Shown here: positions 56,343 to 64,000 of the stretch, piece by piece | Layout: each line of letters begins with the position of its first letter | Position numbering within the stretch: the stretch's first letter is position 1 | Assembly (NCBI RefSeq): GCF_005221285.1 | Contig: NZ_CP039886.1 | Location: 1,674,001 to 1,738,000, forward strand | Direction: 5' to 3' | From: Neisseria flavescens | Lineage (GTDB): Bacteria > Pseudomonadota > Gammaproteobacteria > Burkholderiales > Neisseriaceae | Length of the DNA stretch: 64,000 bases | Program-made: the position numbers and the translations under genes | Notes under the pieces: generated by a model | Database searches by the model: none | Told to the model about the DNA's origin: nothing | What the model saw: only the letters and a program-made list of their open reading frames with translations

Positions 56343-56370
56343 CCTGTTTGTCATGAACGGGCGGTTTTTT
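56343..56370 (+). terminator. Terminator of the small-ORF transcript
   Basis: CCTGTT and AACGGG (one G:T pair) around a 7-base loop, then CGG and six Ts at 56365-56370, 35 bases after the ORF. Confidence 0.6.
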
Positions 56371-56375
56371 ATTGT

Positions 56376-57638
56376 TTAACGCTGACTCAAACAATCTGCA
56401 ATCGCTTTGGCAATTTTGGCACTGGCACCTTGATGTTGCGAAATGAATTGCTCGGTGTGGCTGATCAGCTGTTGGCGCAGCGTTTCGTCGTCGAGGTATT
56501 GGCGCGTGGTTCTGTACCAGGCTTCGGCGGTTTCGACGCGGACGGCGGCTTTGGCTTCGACCGCGCCTTTGCAGGCTTGGGCGAAGTTGTAGTTGGAGTA
56601 GCCGAAGAGGGTGGGGACGCGGCAGGAGATGGGTTCGATGATGTTTTGGCAGCCGGCATCAACCAGGCTGCCGCCGACGAAGGCAATGTCTGCGCTGAGG
56701 TAGTAGGCGGCAAGTTCGCCCATGCTGTCGCCTATCCAAACCTGTGTATCGGGGGAAACGGGTTGTCCGTCGCTGCGTTTTTGGACGGTATAACCAAGCG
56801 ATTTGGCGGTATCGTAGGCCGTCTGAAAGTTTTCAGGGTGGCGCGGTACGATGACCAACAAGGCATTGCCGCGGTAGCCCTGCCATGCTTTGAGGAGCAA
56901 CTCGGCTTCGTCTGTGCCTTTGTACACGCGCGTGCTGGCGCAGACGACGATGGGGCGTGCGCCGATGCGTTCTTTAAAGGCGACGGCAAGCGGGCGCGAG
57001 TCGTCGGGGGGAGCGATATCGTATTTGGTGTTGCCGCAGACGTGGACGTTGGACGCGCCGATAAGGTGAAGGCGTTCGGCATCGGCGGCGGTTTGGGCAA
57101 AGCAGCCGGAGAGGCTCTGCATGGTAGGCTCGACCAGCTTGCGGATTTTGAGGTAGCCGCGTTGGGATTTTTCGGAGAGGCGCGCGTTGGCCAAAAAGAG
57201 GGGAATGCCTGCTTCTTGGCAGCCGTGCATCAGGTTGGGCCAGATTTCGGTTTCCATCAAAATGCCGCAGATGGGGCGGTGTTCGGCTAAAAATCGGGCG
57301 ACCCATTCGGATTTGTCGTAGGGCAGGTAACGGCATTGCGCATCGGGGAACAGGGATTGCGCGGTGGCGCGTCCGGTCGGCGTCATTTGGGTAATCAAAA
57401 ACGGCGAGTCGGGAAAATGGCGGCGCAATGCCTGGACTAAAGGTTCGGCCGCACGCGTTTCGCCGACGGATACGGCGTGTATCCAAATCGGTCGTTGTAC
57501 GGGATTGGGATACGCCTGCCCGAAACGCTCGTCCCAATGTTCGAGATAGGCTGGAGATTTGAGGGCGCGGCGGCGCAGGTGGCGGCGAATCAGGAAGGGG
57601 GCGAGGTGCCACAGCGTGGCGTAAAGGCGGCGTATCAT
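56376..57638 (-). CDS. waaA: 3-deoxy-D-manno-octulosonic acid (Kdo) transferase
   Basis: A 420-residue GT-B enzyme, membrane-anchored at the N terminus, that adds Kdo to lipid IVA in the LOS core. Landmarks are WIHAVSVGETRAAEPL near residue 52 (catalytic Glu), ITQMTPTGRATA near 85, and FVGGSLVDAGCQNIIEP near 320. An uptake sequence near 56817 is translated as FQTAYDT. Extends the lipid A block (lpxD/A/B) functionally though on the other strand. Confidence 0.95.
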   Translation of the reverse strand: MIRRLYATLWHLAPFLIRRHLRRRALKSPAYLEHWDERFGQAYPNPVQRPIWIHAVSVGETRAAEPLVQALRRHFPDSPFLITQMTPTGRATAQSLFPDAQCRYLPYDKSEWVARFLAEHRPICGILMETEIWPNLMHGCQEAGIPLFLANARLSEKSQRGYLKIRKLVEPTMQSLSGCFAQTAADAERLHLIGASNVHVCGNTKYDIAPPDDSRPLAVAFKERIGARPIVVCASTRVYKGTDEAELLLKAWQGYRGNALLVIVPRHPENFQTAYDTAKSLGYTVQKRSDGQPVSPDTQVWIGDSMGELAAYYLSADIAFVGGSLVDAGCQNIIEPISCRVPTLFGYSNYNFAQACKGAVEAKAAVRVETAEAWYRTTRQYLDDETLRQQLISHTEQFISQHQGASAKIAKAIADCLSQR

Positions 57639-57727
57639 GCTTACGGGTCTTGTGTCGGAATAGGCCTATTTTATCGGAAACTGAAACGGAAGATATAGCT
57701 TTGATGCGTGTTTTACGCAAAGGAAAC

Positions 57728-57755
57728 AGGCCGTCTGAAAGGTTTCAGACGGCCT
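57728..57755. terminator. Inverted uptake-sequence terminator behind pseudoazurin
   Basis: AGGCCGTCTGAAA and TTTCAGACGGCCT with almost no loop, between the pseudoazurin stop and the waaA promoter region. Confidence 0.7.
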
Positions 57756-57776
57756 TTAATGCAGGCATAAACGCTT

Positions 57777-58208
57777 TTACTTCACTTGCGCCATGTATTT
57801 TTTCAGACGGCCTTTGCTTTGCATGGCGCGGTTTTCCATTTCATCGACAACGGCTTGCGCTTTGGCTTTGTTCACCGGTTTGCCGACCTGAATCAGGCCA
57901 CTCATGTTCATCATGCGGTGCGGCGGGCAGGTATAGACATACACGCCTTCTTTGTCGAGCTTGAGCGTGAAGTCTTTGCCGTCTTCGGAGAGGAAGTCAG
58001 CAACGCCGTCGGGCAGGGCTTTGCTTTGCACCCAGTGTCCGCTGTTAGTAGCTTTGAAGGTAACAGTGTCGCCGACTTTGGCGTTGACGTAGCCTGGTTC
58101 GAACACCATGCTGCCGTCTTTGCCGTTGTCGAGCATTTTGATTTCGTGGTTGGCGGCGTATGCGCTGAGGGAAGCAGTCAGCATCAGGAGAAAGAGTGAT
58201 TTTTTCAT
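57777..58208 (-). CDS. Pseudoazurin, type 1 blue copper protein
   Basis: A 143-residue periplasmic electron carrier that commonly donates electrons to copper nitrite reductase. Signal peptide about residues 1-18 (SAYA), then a cupredoxin fold. Copper ligands are seen as His in NSGHWVQS and Cys, His and Met in YTCPPHRMMNMSG. The C-terminal GRLKKYM is encoded by an uptake sequence (near 57803). AGGA lies before the ATG. Known commensal neisserial trait as far as I recall. Confidence 0.93.
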   Translation of the reverse strand: MKKSLFLLMLTASLSAYAANHEIKMLDNGKDGSMVFEPGYVNAKVGDTVTFKATNSGHWVQSKALPDGVADFLSEDGKDFTLKLDKEGVYVYTCPPHRMMNMSGLIQVGKPVNKAKAQAVVDEMENRAMQSKGRLKKYMAQVK

Positions 58209-58280
58209 GGGAAAGTCCTTTCTAAGGATAAAAAATAGAGGTCGGGCTGATGCGTCGAAGAACTAAGCCTTGGGCTTACC

Positions 58281-58316
58281 ACCCTCTCCCTAACCCTCTC
58301 CCGCGGGAGAGGGGAT
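58281..58316. repeat. CCCTCTCCC-type palindromic repeat
   Basis: CACCCTCTCCCTAACCCTCTCCCGC meets GCGGGAGAGGGG, in the gap between pseudoazurin and the ABC importer. Same family as the 19032, 19542 and 61618 copies. Confidence 0.7.
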
Positions 58317-58374
58317 AAGTTGCAGGGAGTTCGCAGGCCGGATGCTCAAATCCGACATTTCAGGAGCGGTCAAG

Positions 58375-59142
58375 TTACGCACTCTGCCGCATCGGGCGGA
58401 TAACGGGCAGGCCTTTGCTGTCGTATAAAAGTTCGATATCCACCTTGTACAGCCTGCCGATCATGTCCGCCTGCAATACGTCCTGCGGCGCGCCCTGTGC
58501 CTGTACTTTGCCTTCGCCGAGCAGAATCACGCCGTCTGAAAATTGCGCGGCGAGGCTCAAATCATGCAAAACCATCAGCGTAACCAGATTGTGTTCGTGC
58601 GTGTATTGCACCACGCGTTCTAAAAGATTGAGTTGATGGTGCATATCCAGCGCGCTGACCGGCTCGTCCAGCATTAGGATTTCGGGGCAGCGCAGCATGA
58701 CTTGGGCAAACATGACGAGCTGCCGCTGTCCGCCGGAAAGCCGCATGACGTCGCGGTGCGCCAGATGGCCGATGCCCAGCTCCGCCATGATACTTGCGGC
58801 TTCGTGCAGCAGTTCGTCGCCGACGTGCATGTGCAGCGCGTCCATGCGGCCGAGCAACACGACTTCCAGCGCGGTCAGCGAGGCTTCGGCGGCGGTGTCC
58901 TGCGGCATATAGCCTATGCGTTTGCGCCAGCTTTGCAGATTGAGCCTGCTCAACACTTCGCCGCCGTAACTGATTTTGCCTTGATGCGCCACTTCGCCGA
59001 AAATCGTTTTCATCAGCGAGGATTTGCCCGTGCCGTTCGGGCCGAGCACGGAATAGACTTTGCCTTGTTCCAGCGTCAAATCGATACTGTCGGCGACCAC
59101 ATAATCGCCGCGCCGGATATGGACGTTTTCAAGTTTCAACAT
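58375..59142 (-). CDS. Iron/siderophore-type ABC importer, ATPase
   Basis: A 255-residue FepC/BtuD-type ATPase. Walker A GPNGTGKSS near residues 34-42, signature RLSGGQRQL near 137, Walker B ILMLDEPVSALD near 157, and His switch MVLHD near 193. It energises the FecCD-type permease and binding proteins upstream on the same strand. Only an uptake sequence separates it from the preceding gene stop, so it is co-transcribed. Confidence 0.92.
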   Translation of the reverse strand: MLKLENVHIRRGDYVVADSIDLTLEQGKVYSVLGPNGTGKSSLMKTIFGEVAHQGKISYGGEVLSRLNLQSWRKRIGYMPQDTAAEASLTALEVVLLGRMDALHMHVGDELLHEAASIMAELGIGHLAHRDVMRLSGGQRQLVMFAQVMLRCPEILMLDEPVSALDMHHQLNLLERVVQYTHEHNLVTLMVLHDLSLAAQFSDGVILLGEGKVQAQGAPQDVLQADMIGRLYKVDIELLYDSKGLPVIRPMRQSA

Positions 59143-59154
59143 TTCAGACGGCCT

Positions 59155-60378
59155 TTAAGCAAAGAGGGCGGCAAACCAGTTTTTAATACGTTGCCATAGT
59201 GACGGTTCGGCGACGGTTTCGGCTGATGCCGCAACAGTGTCGGCAGCCGCTTGTTTGTTGCAGTCTTCCAAACCGTCGCAACCCAAACGGATAAAGAAAG
59301 TACCCTGCGGCTCGACCGGCAGGTATTTACGGTGGAATTCACGGTAGGTCTCTTCCGGATTCACATCGGCAAAGGCTTCGGGATACAACGCTTTGGCGAT
59401 AAATTGGGCGGATGCCAAATCGGAAAGCGAACGCGAAGCAGTATGGTAAATGCCGAATACACGGCCGTTTCGGACAGCGGGAATTTCCGCCCAACCGGCA
59501 CGCCGGATGAAACCCTGTAAGCGTTTTTGCGCTTCGGCGGCTTCGATGCCGATGCCCATCGCCATTGCCGCCGGCTGCTTCAGTCCGGATTCGGTGCCGG
59601 AAATAATCACAACGTCGGGCTTGGCGGCAAGAAACTGCTCGGGATTAATCGCCCCCCAGTCTTTGATGAAGGCTGCGGCAATATTGTCGCCGCCCACTGT
59701 ATCGGCAATCGCACCCCACATATTTTTGCCGAAAGTAAAGCTATGTTCGGCAGGACCCTTGTCTCCGAACTCGATATAGATTTTCGGCTTGGGCTTGCCC
59801 GCTTCGGCCACGCGTTTTTGAATGTCGGCCATGCCTTGGGCGTATTCGGCGGCAACCTGCCCTGCACGCTCCGGCGTACCGGCGATTTCGCCGAAAAGTT
59901 TGGCACTGGCGGTATGGCGTTCGACCGTTTGCGCATTGAAATCGACCACAACCACCGGAATGCCGGCTTTTTCGAAACGCGGCATTTCTTCTTTCAACGC
60001 GTCATACTGCCAATCCGCCAACACCACCACATCGGGTTTCATTGCCAAGGTTTTCTCAAACGAAAATGTACCAGCGTTCACATTGCCGATGTCGCCGATG
60101 TTTTGCAGCGAAGGGATTTTGGCGCGGTAGAGCGACCAACTGCCGGGGTTGAATTTCTCCCAAAATTCGCGCGAAATACCGACCACATTGTCAAATTTAT
60201 CGACACCGGATACGGCAATATAATCAGGATAATAAAAGCCCAGCACCACACGTTTGGCAGGCACATCGACCCGCACTTCGCGCCCGCGTACGTCGGTAAG
60301 CGTTTTCACTTCGGCACAAACACCCTGCACGGCAAGACTGAACAAGGCGGCGGTTAAAATACGGCAAACAGGTTTCAT
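59155..60378 (-). CDS. ABC importer periplasmic binding protein with C-terminal extension
   Basis: A 407-residue class III (helical backbone) binding protein for an iron chelate or similar. Signal peptide about 1-22 (ends VCA), then LTDVRGREVRVDVPAKRVV and GDKGPAEHSFTFGKNMWG. It is a close paralog of the 62089-63204 protein but carries about 40 extra residues: CDGLEDC with two cysteines, an Ala-rich linker, and a terminal amphipathic helix (SLWQRIKNWFAALFA) that may bind the membrane. Between permease and ATPase genes. Confidence 0.88.
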   Translation of the reverse strand: MKPVCRILTAALFSLAVQGVCAEVKTLTDVRGREVRVDVPAKRVVLGFYYPDYIAVSGVDKFDNVVGISREFWEKFNPGSWSLYRAKIPSLQNIGDIGNVNAGTFSFEKTLAMKPDVVVLADWQYDALKEEMPRFEKAGIPVVVVDFNAQTVERHTASAKLFGEIAGTPERAGQVAAEYAQGMADIQKRVAEAGKPKPKIYIEFGDKGPAEHSFTFGKNMWGAIADTVGGDNIAAAFIKDWGAINPEQFLAAKPDVVIISGTESGLKQPAAMAMGIGIEAAEAQKRLQGFIRRAGWAEIPAVRNGRVFGIYHTASRSLSDLASAQFIAKALYPEAFADVNPEETYREFHRKYLPVEPQGTFFIRLGCDGLEDCNKQAAADTVAASAETVAEPSLWQRIKNWFAALFA

Positions 60379-60448
60379 TGGTTCTCTCTGTAAAATAAAA
60401 AAACAGTTTCAGACGACCCCGTCGCAACAAAAGACCGTCCGAAAAAAC

Positions 60449-61495
60449 TTACCGCTTGGACAATACAATCCAAAAGAAAAACGGCACGCCGACAAACGAC
60501 GTAACGATGCCCACCGGAAACAGCGCGCCCGGGATAATTACCTTGGACAACACGCTCGCCACCGACAAAAACGCCGCCCCCGCCAGCATTGCGCCGGGCA
60601 GGAAGAAACGTTGGTCTTCGCCCAAAAGAATCCGTGCCACATGCGGGGCAACCAAGCCGATAAAGCCGATGACGCCGACAAAACTGATTGCCGTTGCCGT
60701 CATAACGGCCACCAACACCAGCGTTTTCAGGCGCAAAAGTTGCAGATTGATGCCCAGCCCGACGGCGCGTTCTTCGCCCAAGCGCAGCGCAGTCAACTTC
60801 CACACATCGCGTGAAAGCAGAAACACGCATACCGCCGTAACCGCCGCCGTAACGATGACCGTTTCCCAAGTTGCTTTGTTCAAACTGCCAAACAGCCAAA
60901 ACAAAATCTGCTGTGAAATCTCAGGCGCGGCGATAAATTGAATCAGCGACAAAATCGACTGAAACAGAAACAACAGCGCAATCCCGACCAACACCAGCAT
61001 CGCCGAATTGAAGCGGCGTGCCGAGGCAAACAGAAACAAGATGCCCGAAGCCAGCATGGTCATCACAAACGCGCCGATGGGAACGGCGACCGTTTCAGGC
61101 AGCCCGAAACCGCCGAACGCAATCACCACCGACGCGCCCAAACCTGCCGCCGCCGCCAAACCCAGCGTATAAGGGCTGGCCATCGGGTTGTTCAAGAGCG
61201 TCTGAATTTCCGCGCCACCGACACCCAAAGCCGCACCGACCACTAGCGCCATTACCGCAATCGGCAGGCGCAGATCCATCACAATCAGGCGGTTCATTTC
61301 ATCGACTTCGGGTTTGCCCAGCAAAACATTGACTACTTCGCCGACAGGCAGCGTGTCCGTCATCGCCGGGCCGGTGGCGATGTCGAATAGGAAACTGACC
61401 GCGGCGATGGCTAAAAACATCAACACAATCAACCAACGCTTGCCTTCCAACTTGCGCTGGTTTTTCACAATCTCGGCGACAACCGAATCATTCAT
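60449..61495 (-). CDS. Iron/siderophore-type ABC importer, FecCD-family permease
   Basis: A 348-residue permease with about ten helices (BtuC/FepD fold). LPIAVMALVVGAALGVGGAEIQTLLNNPMASPYTLGLAAAAGLGAS is typical in pieces; the GVIGFIGLVAPHVARILLGEDQR loop couples to the ATPase. Likely forms a homodimer. Separated by 593 bases of repeats from the second binding-protein gene upstream. Confidence 0.93.
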   Translation of the reverse strand: MNDSVVAEIVKNQRKLEGKRWLIVLMFLAIAAVSFLFDIATGPAMTDTLPVGEVVNVLLGKPEVDEMNRLIVMDLRLPIAVMALVVGAALGVGGAEIQTLLNNPMASPYTLGLAAAAGLGASVVIAFGGFGLPETVAVPIGAFVMTMLASGILFLFASARRFNSAMLVLVGIALLFLFQSILSLIQFIAAPEISQQILFWLFGSLNKATWETVIVTAAVTAVCVFLLSRDVWKLTALRLGEERAVGLGINLQLLRLKTLVLVAVMTATAISFVGVIGFIGLVAPHVARILLGEDQRFFLPGAMLAGAAFLSVASVLSKVIIPGALFPVGIVTSFVGVPFFFWIVLSKR

Positions 61496-61617
61496 TTTTT
61501 TAAACCTTTGAAATTAAGTAATAAGGCCGGACATCCATGCCCGACTATCTCTTTTGTCTGTATCCGTTTTGAAGGGTGGTTTTTGAAAACCGGGATAACG
61601 GCGTTCCAAACGGCTTT

Positions 61618-61874
61618 GCCCTCTCCCTAGCCCTCTCCCACGAGGAGAGGGAATCGGATAACTGAAGTCCGACCATTGTTGTGATTCTTTACAATTTGCT
61701 CCCTCTCCCACGGAGAGAGGGAATCAGATAACTGAATTCCGACCATTGTTGTGATTCCCTGCAATTTGTTCTCTTTCCCACGGAGAGAGGGCATCGGATA
61801 ACTGAAATTCAACTATTGTTGCGATTCCCTGCAATTTGTTCCCTCTCCCCATGGGAGAGGGCTAGGGAGAGGGC
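61618..61874. repeat. Palindromic repeat element expanded by 70-bp tandem units
   Basis: Perfect 23-base inverted arms (61618-61640 and 61852-61874) enclose three consecutive 70-bp units (61631-61700, 61701-61770, 61771-61840), each starting with CCCTCTCCCAC-like sequence and containing GATAACTGAA and CAATTTG. The unit ends are hairpin-forming. The rest of 61496-62088 shows an uptake-sequence pair (62041-62077) and no gene. Confidence 0.9.
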
Positions 61875-62088
61875 AAAAACAGTCAAACCCACCTGAAGCT
61901 CCCTATTCGGTACGACGGAAAGTCGTAGTGTGGGCTTCACTCACGAAAACAGGAAACCCCATACCGTTTGCCATCATTTCTGCAAATGTTATCCATCGGC
62001 AAAGCTCACGCTACGGTTCTATACAAAAAAACACGCTGCTTTCAGACGGCCTTCCGATTTAAAAGGCCGTCTGAAAATCTAAACTACC

Positions 62089-63204
62089 TTATTGTCCTTT
62101 CGGATAGAGGTAGAACGTGCCGTTCGGTACGACGGGCAGGTTTTGGCGGTAGAAGTCGGTATAAGTTTTCTCAGGATTGAAGTCTTTGAACAACTGCGGA
62201 TAAATCGCTTTGGCCATAAACTGAATCGATGCGCTGTCGGACAGCGTGCGCGAGTTGGCGTGGTAGGCGGCGTAGAGGCGGTTGTTTTTAATCGCAGGCA
62301 GGTTGGCCCAGCCGGCGCGTTTGGCAAAGCCTGCCAAGCGTTTTTCCGCTTCCGCTTTCGGAATGCCCCAGCCCATCACCATGGCGGCCGGGTTTTTCTT
62401 CAATTCGGTTTCGCGGCCGGTAATCACGATCACGTCGGGTTTGGCGGCGAGGACTTTTTCAGGATTGATCGGGCCGTAGAACTCGACCGAAGAAGCGGCG
62501 ATATTGTTGCCGCCGACCAGCGTCGCCATCGAACCCCACATGCTTTTGCCGAAGGTAACGCTGTGCTCTGCAGGGCCTTTGTTGCCGAACTCGACATAGA
62601 CTTTAGGCTTAGGCAGGTTGGCTTTTTTCACGCGCGCTTGGATGGTGTCGGCAACGCGTTTGTAGTCTGCCGCCAGTTTGTCGGCTTTTTGCTGCTGGCC
62701 GGTCAGCGTGCCGATGAGCTTGGTCGATTGGACGTGTTTGGCGACCGTTTGCGCGTTGTAATCCAACACCACAATCGGAATGCCCGCTTTGTTGATGCGG
62801 GCGAGGTCGGAACCCAAAGCCTTGTATTGCCATTCGGCCAAAACCAGCAAATCGGGTTTCAGTGCCAATACTTTCTCAATCGAGAAAGTGCCGACTTCCA
62901 CTTCGCCCACGTCGGTCAGCTGATTCAGTTTAGGCACGGCTTTGCTGAATGCCGCCCAGCTTGGCGGCGCCCAGTCGGCCCAAACCGCTTTGGAAAAACC
63001 GACGACGTTGTCCAGCGCGGTTTTACCGCCGATGGCCATGTAGTCTTGGTAGTAGAAGCCCAAAACCACGCGCTTGGCAGGCAGGTCGACGGTTACTTTG
63101 CGGCCGACGGTATCGGTCAGCTGAATGGGTTTGGCAAAAGCGGATACGGAGCCGACTGACAAAGCGGCGGCGGCAATCAAGGCAGAAAGTTGCGTAAATC
63201 TCAT
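62089..63204 (-). CDS. ABC importer periplasmic binding protein (paralog)
   Basis: A 371-residue iron-chelate-type binding protein, first gene of the importer cluster. Signal peptide about 1-25 (ends FA). It shares LTDTVGRKVTVDLPAKRVVLGFYY, GNKGPAEHSVTFGKSMWG and most of its length with the 59155-60378 protein, so one arose by duplication. A Fur-like site lies 24 bases before the ATG, indicating iron repression. Substrate is not fixed by sequence. Confidence 0.9.
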   Translation of the reverse strand: MRFTQLSALIAAAALSVGSVSAFAKPIQLTDTVGRKVTVDLPAKRVVLGFYYQDYMAIGGKTALDNVVGFSKAVWADWAPPSWAAFSKAVPKLNQLTDVGEVEVGTFSIEKVLALKPDLLVLAEWQYKALGSDLARINKAGIPIVVLDYNAQTVAKHVQSTKLIGTLTGQQQKADKLAADYKRVADTIQARVKKANLPKPKVYVEFGNKGPAEHSVTFGKSMWGSMATLVGGNNIAASSVEFYGPINPEKVLAAKPDVIVITGRETELKKNPAAMVMGWGIPKAEAEKRLAGFAKRAGWANLPAIKNNRLYAAYHANSRTLSDSASIQFMAKAIYPQLFKDFNPEKTYTDFYRQNLPVVPNGTFYLYPKGQ

Positions 63205-63227
63205 GAATCATTCCTTTAGAATATGAT

Positions 63228-63240
63228 GATAATTACTATC
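63228..63240. promoter_or_regulatory. Fur-box-like site before the binding-protein gene
   Basis: GATAATTACTATC differs from GATAATNATTATC in one position. It lies in an AT-rich leader on the 5' side of the minus-strand ABC importer. Confidence 0.6.
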
Positions 63241-63509
63241 TTTTAGTAAATTTACAAGGTATTGGGTATTTTTTCAAGTTAAACGAAAGGATAGACATGT
63301 TTTGGAATAAAAAGTTGCATCATTAAACGAAGGAATAGTGTTGATATAAGGATTGAGTGTACTGAAGACCTAGTTAAAAGGACGAGTATGGTGTGCCTAA
63401 ATCCATAGTGGGCAGTAGCTGAAATGGATAGGCAAAGGGTTTTTTATTGCAAAAAATAAAAGGTATCTGGTTGAATACAGCAGGCCGTCTGAAACCGTGT
63501 AATCAGGGT

Positions 63510-63576
63510 TCAGACGGCCTTTGGTGTGGGCATAAAAGTTTTATTGCACTTGCGCCATCTATTTTTCAGACGGCCT
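63510..63576. pseudogene. Degraded copy of the pseudoazurin 3' end
   Basis: This segment matches 57750-57812 at most positions, including CACTTGCGCCAT and the uptake sequence that encodes the pseudoazurin C terminus, but has a one-base loss and a stop (reverse strand). The rest of pseudoazurin is missing. The surrounding 63241-63686 shows otherwise only an uptake-sequence pair (63482-63521) and no gene. Confidence 0.6.
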
Positions 63577-63682
63577 GTAAGCAGTATTTGGGAAAAGTGA
63601 AAAAGGTTGGTTTTTGAAATAGCGAAATAGGGAAGAAGGGGGCTTGAGGGAGAATCGGGTGTAAACCCAAAATGCGGACGAA

Positions 63683-63712
63683 TAAAAAGGGCGTGTATCG
63701 AAACACGCCCTT
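63683..63712 (-). terminator. Terminator of ptsI
   Basis: On the minus strand AAGGGCGTGT and ACACGCCCTT form a 10-base stem followed by TTTTATT, ten bases after the ptsI stop. Confidence 0.85.
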
Positions 63713-63721
63713 GCCGGAGGT

Positions 63722-64000
63722 TCAGACGGCCTGTGATTCCGCCTGTTCGCTTTGGTTGAGGATTTTAATCAGCTTCTCGGTTTTTTCCGGATCTTCGCAG
63801 CGCAGGATTTTGGCGGCATCGTTTTCGAGATGGCCGGTGTGGCTGTGCAGGATGATGTTTTTAACCGAAAGCAGGTTGTTGGGGTTCATGGAGAAGCGGC
63901 GCAGGCCCATGCCGAGCAGCAGTCGGGTGAAGACGGTATCGCCGGCCATTTCGCCGCAGATGGACACGCCTTTTTCCATGCGGTTTGCCGTGCGGATGAT
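63722..64000 (-). CDS. ptsI: Phosphoenolpyruvate-protein phosphotransferase (PTS enzyme I), C-terminal end
   Basis: The last 92 codons of a gene continuing past the right edge. The sequence VSICGEMAGDTVFTRLLLGMGLRRFSMNPN is the conserved end of enzyme I, including the Cys-containing PEP-site motif CGEMAGD. The frame extends to base 64000 with no start needed; the internal ATG near 63979 is not the start. The final codons near 63725 run into an uptake sequence (SQAV end). Confidence 0.92.
   Translation of the reverse strand: MIRTANRMEKGVSICGEMAGDTVFTRLLLGMGLRRFSMNPNNLLSVKNIILHSHTGHLENDAAKILRCEDPEKTEKLIKILNQSEQAESQAV

Noticed and set aside
61618..61874. CRISPR array
   Set aside because: The units are contiguous 70-bp tandem repeats without unique spacers, inside a larger palindrome; no cas genes nearby.
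63241..63480. Possible small ORFs or sRNA downstream of the Fur-like site
   Set aside because: No ribosome site, promoter-terminator pair or protein-like translation could be supported by eye.

Overview
The window is a chromosomal segment of a Neisseria species. The strongest evidence is the very many copies of the neisserial DNA uptake sequence (core GCCGTCTGAA), alone or as inverted pairs acting as terminators. Gene content agrees: nhba, the neisserial nuo cluster, and a dxr-rseP-bamA-skp-lpxD-fabZ-lpxA block. Most copies have the AG form (AGGCCGTCTGAA), not the AT form (ATGCCGTCTGAA) typical of meningococcus and gonococcus. With the pseudoazurin gene and the 'CCCTCTCCC' intergenic repeats, this suggests a commensal, perhaps of the subflava/flavescens type. 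Species is an inference; genus is firm.

Layout. 1-870: end of an mdaB-like quinone reductase carrying Pasteurellaceae uptake signals. 870-7320: sstT, nhba, an ABC exporter and two small secreted proteins. 7400-12110: LOG protein (minus), truC, prfB, a broken small gene and a POT peptide transporter. 12158-13406: an IS3-family element inserted into a terminator. 13690-33432: the 14-gene complex I operon nuoA-N, interrupted at four junctions by passengers: a cold-shock/Excalibur protein (nuoE-F), a DUF559 gene (nuoF-G), a truncated FAD protein plus frameshifted AEC permease (nuoK-L), and a cupin plus a GmrSD-like (DUF262/DUF1524) putative defence gene (nuoL-M). 33655-48275: envelope and lipid block: DUF2818, frr, uppS, cdsA, a SIMPL protein, dxr, rseP, bamA, skp, lpxD, fabZ, lpxA, lpxB, murJ. 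48368-50449: thiC (minus) with a TPP riboswitch and a terminator/SD-sequestering hairpin. 50569: initiator tRNA with clear promoter and terminator. 50824-56027: FUSC protein, rnhB, pyrD and an OPT transporter. 56100-56375: a compact locus with the hallmarks of a type I toxin-antitoxin module. 56376-58208: waaA and pseudoazurin. 58375-63204: a minus-strand iron/siderophore-type ABC importer with two paralogous binding proteins, a Fur-box-like site and an expanded repeat. 63722 to the end: 3' end of ptsI.

How the genes work together. The nuo operon makes the proton-pumping NADH:quinone oxidoreductase; uppS, cdsA, dxr, murJ, lpxD/A/B, fabZ and waaA supply isoprenoids, phospholipids, lipid II export and lipid A-Kdo; rseP, bamA and skp handle outer-membrane protein biogenesis and envelope stress. 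Accessory insertions are often marked by uptake signals of another dialect (Haemophilus type at mdaB, AT-DUS at nhba, AGGTCGTCTGAA at two nuo passengers), consistent with acquisition by natural transformation. The most novel candidate is the 30-codon cationic/hydrophobic ORF at 56215-56307 with a putative antisense promoter inside it.
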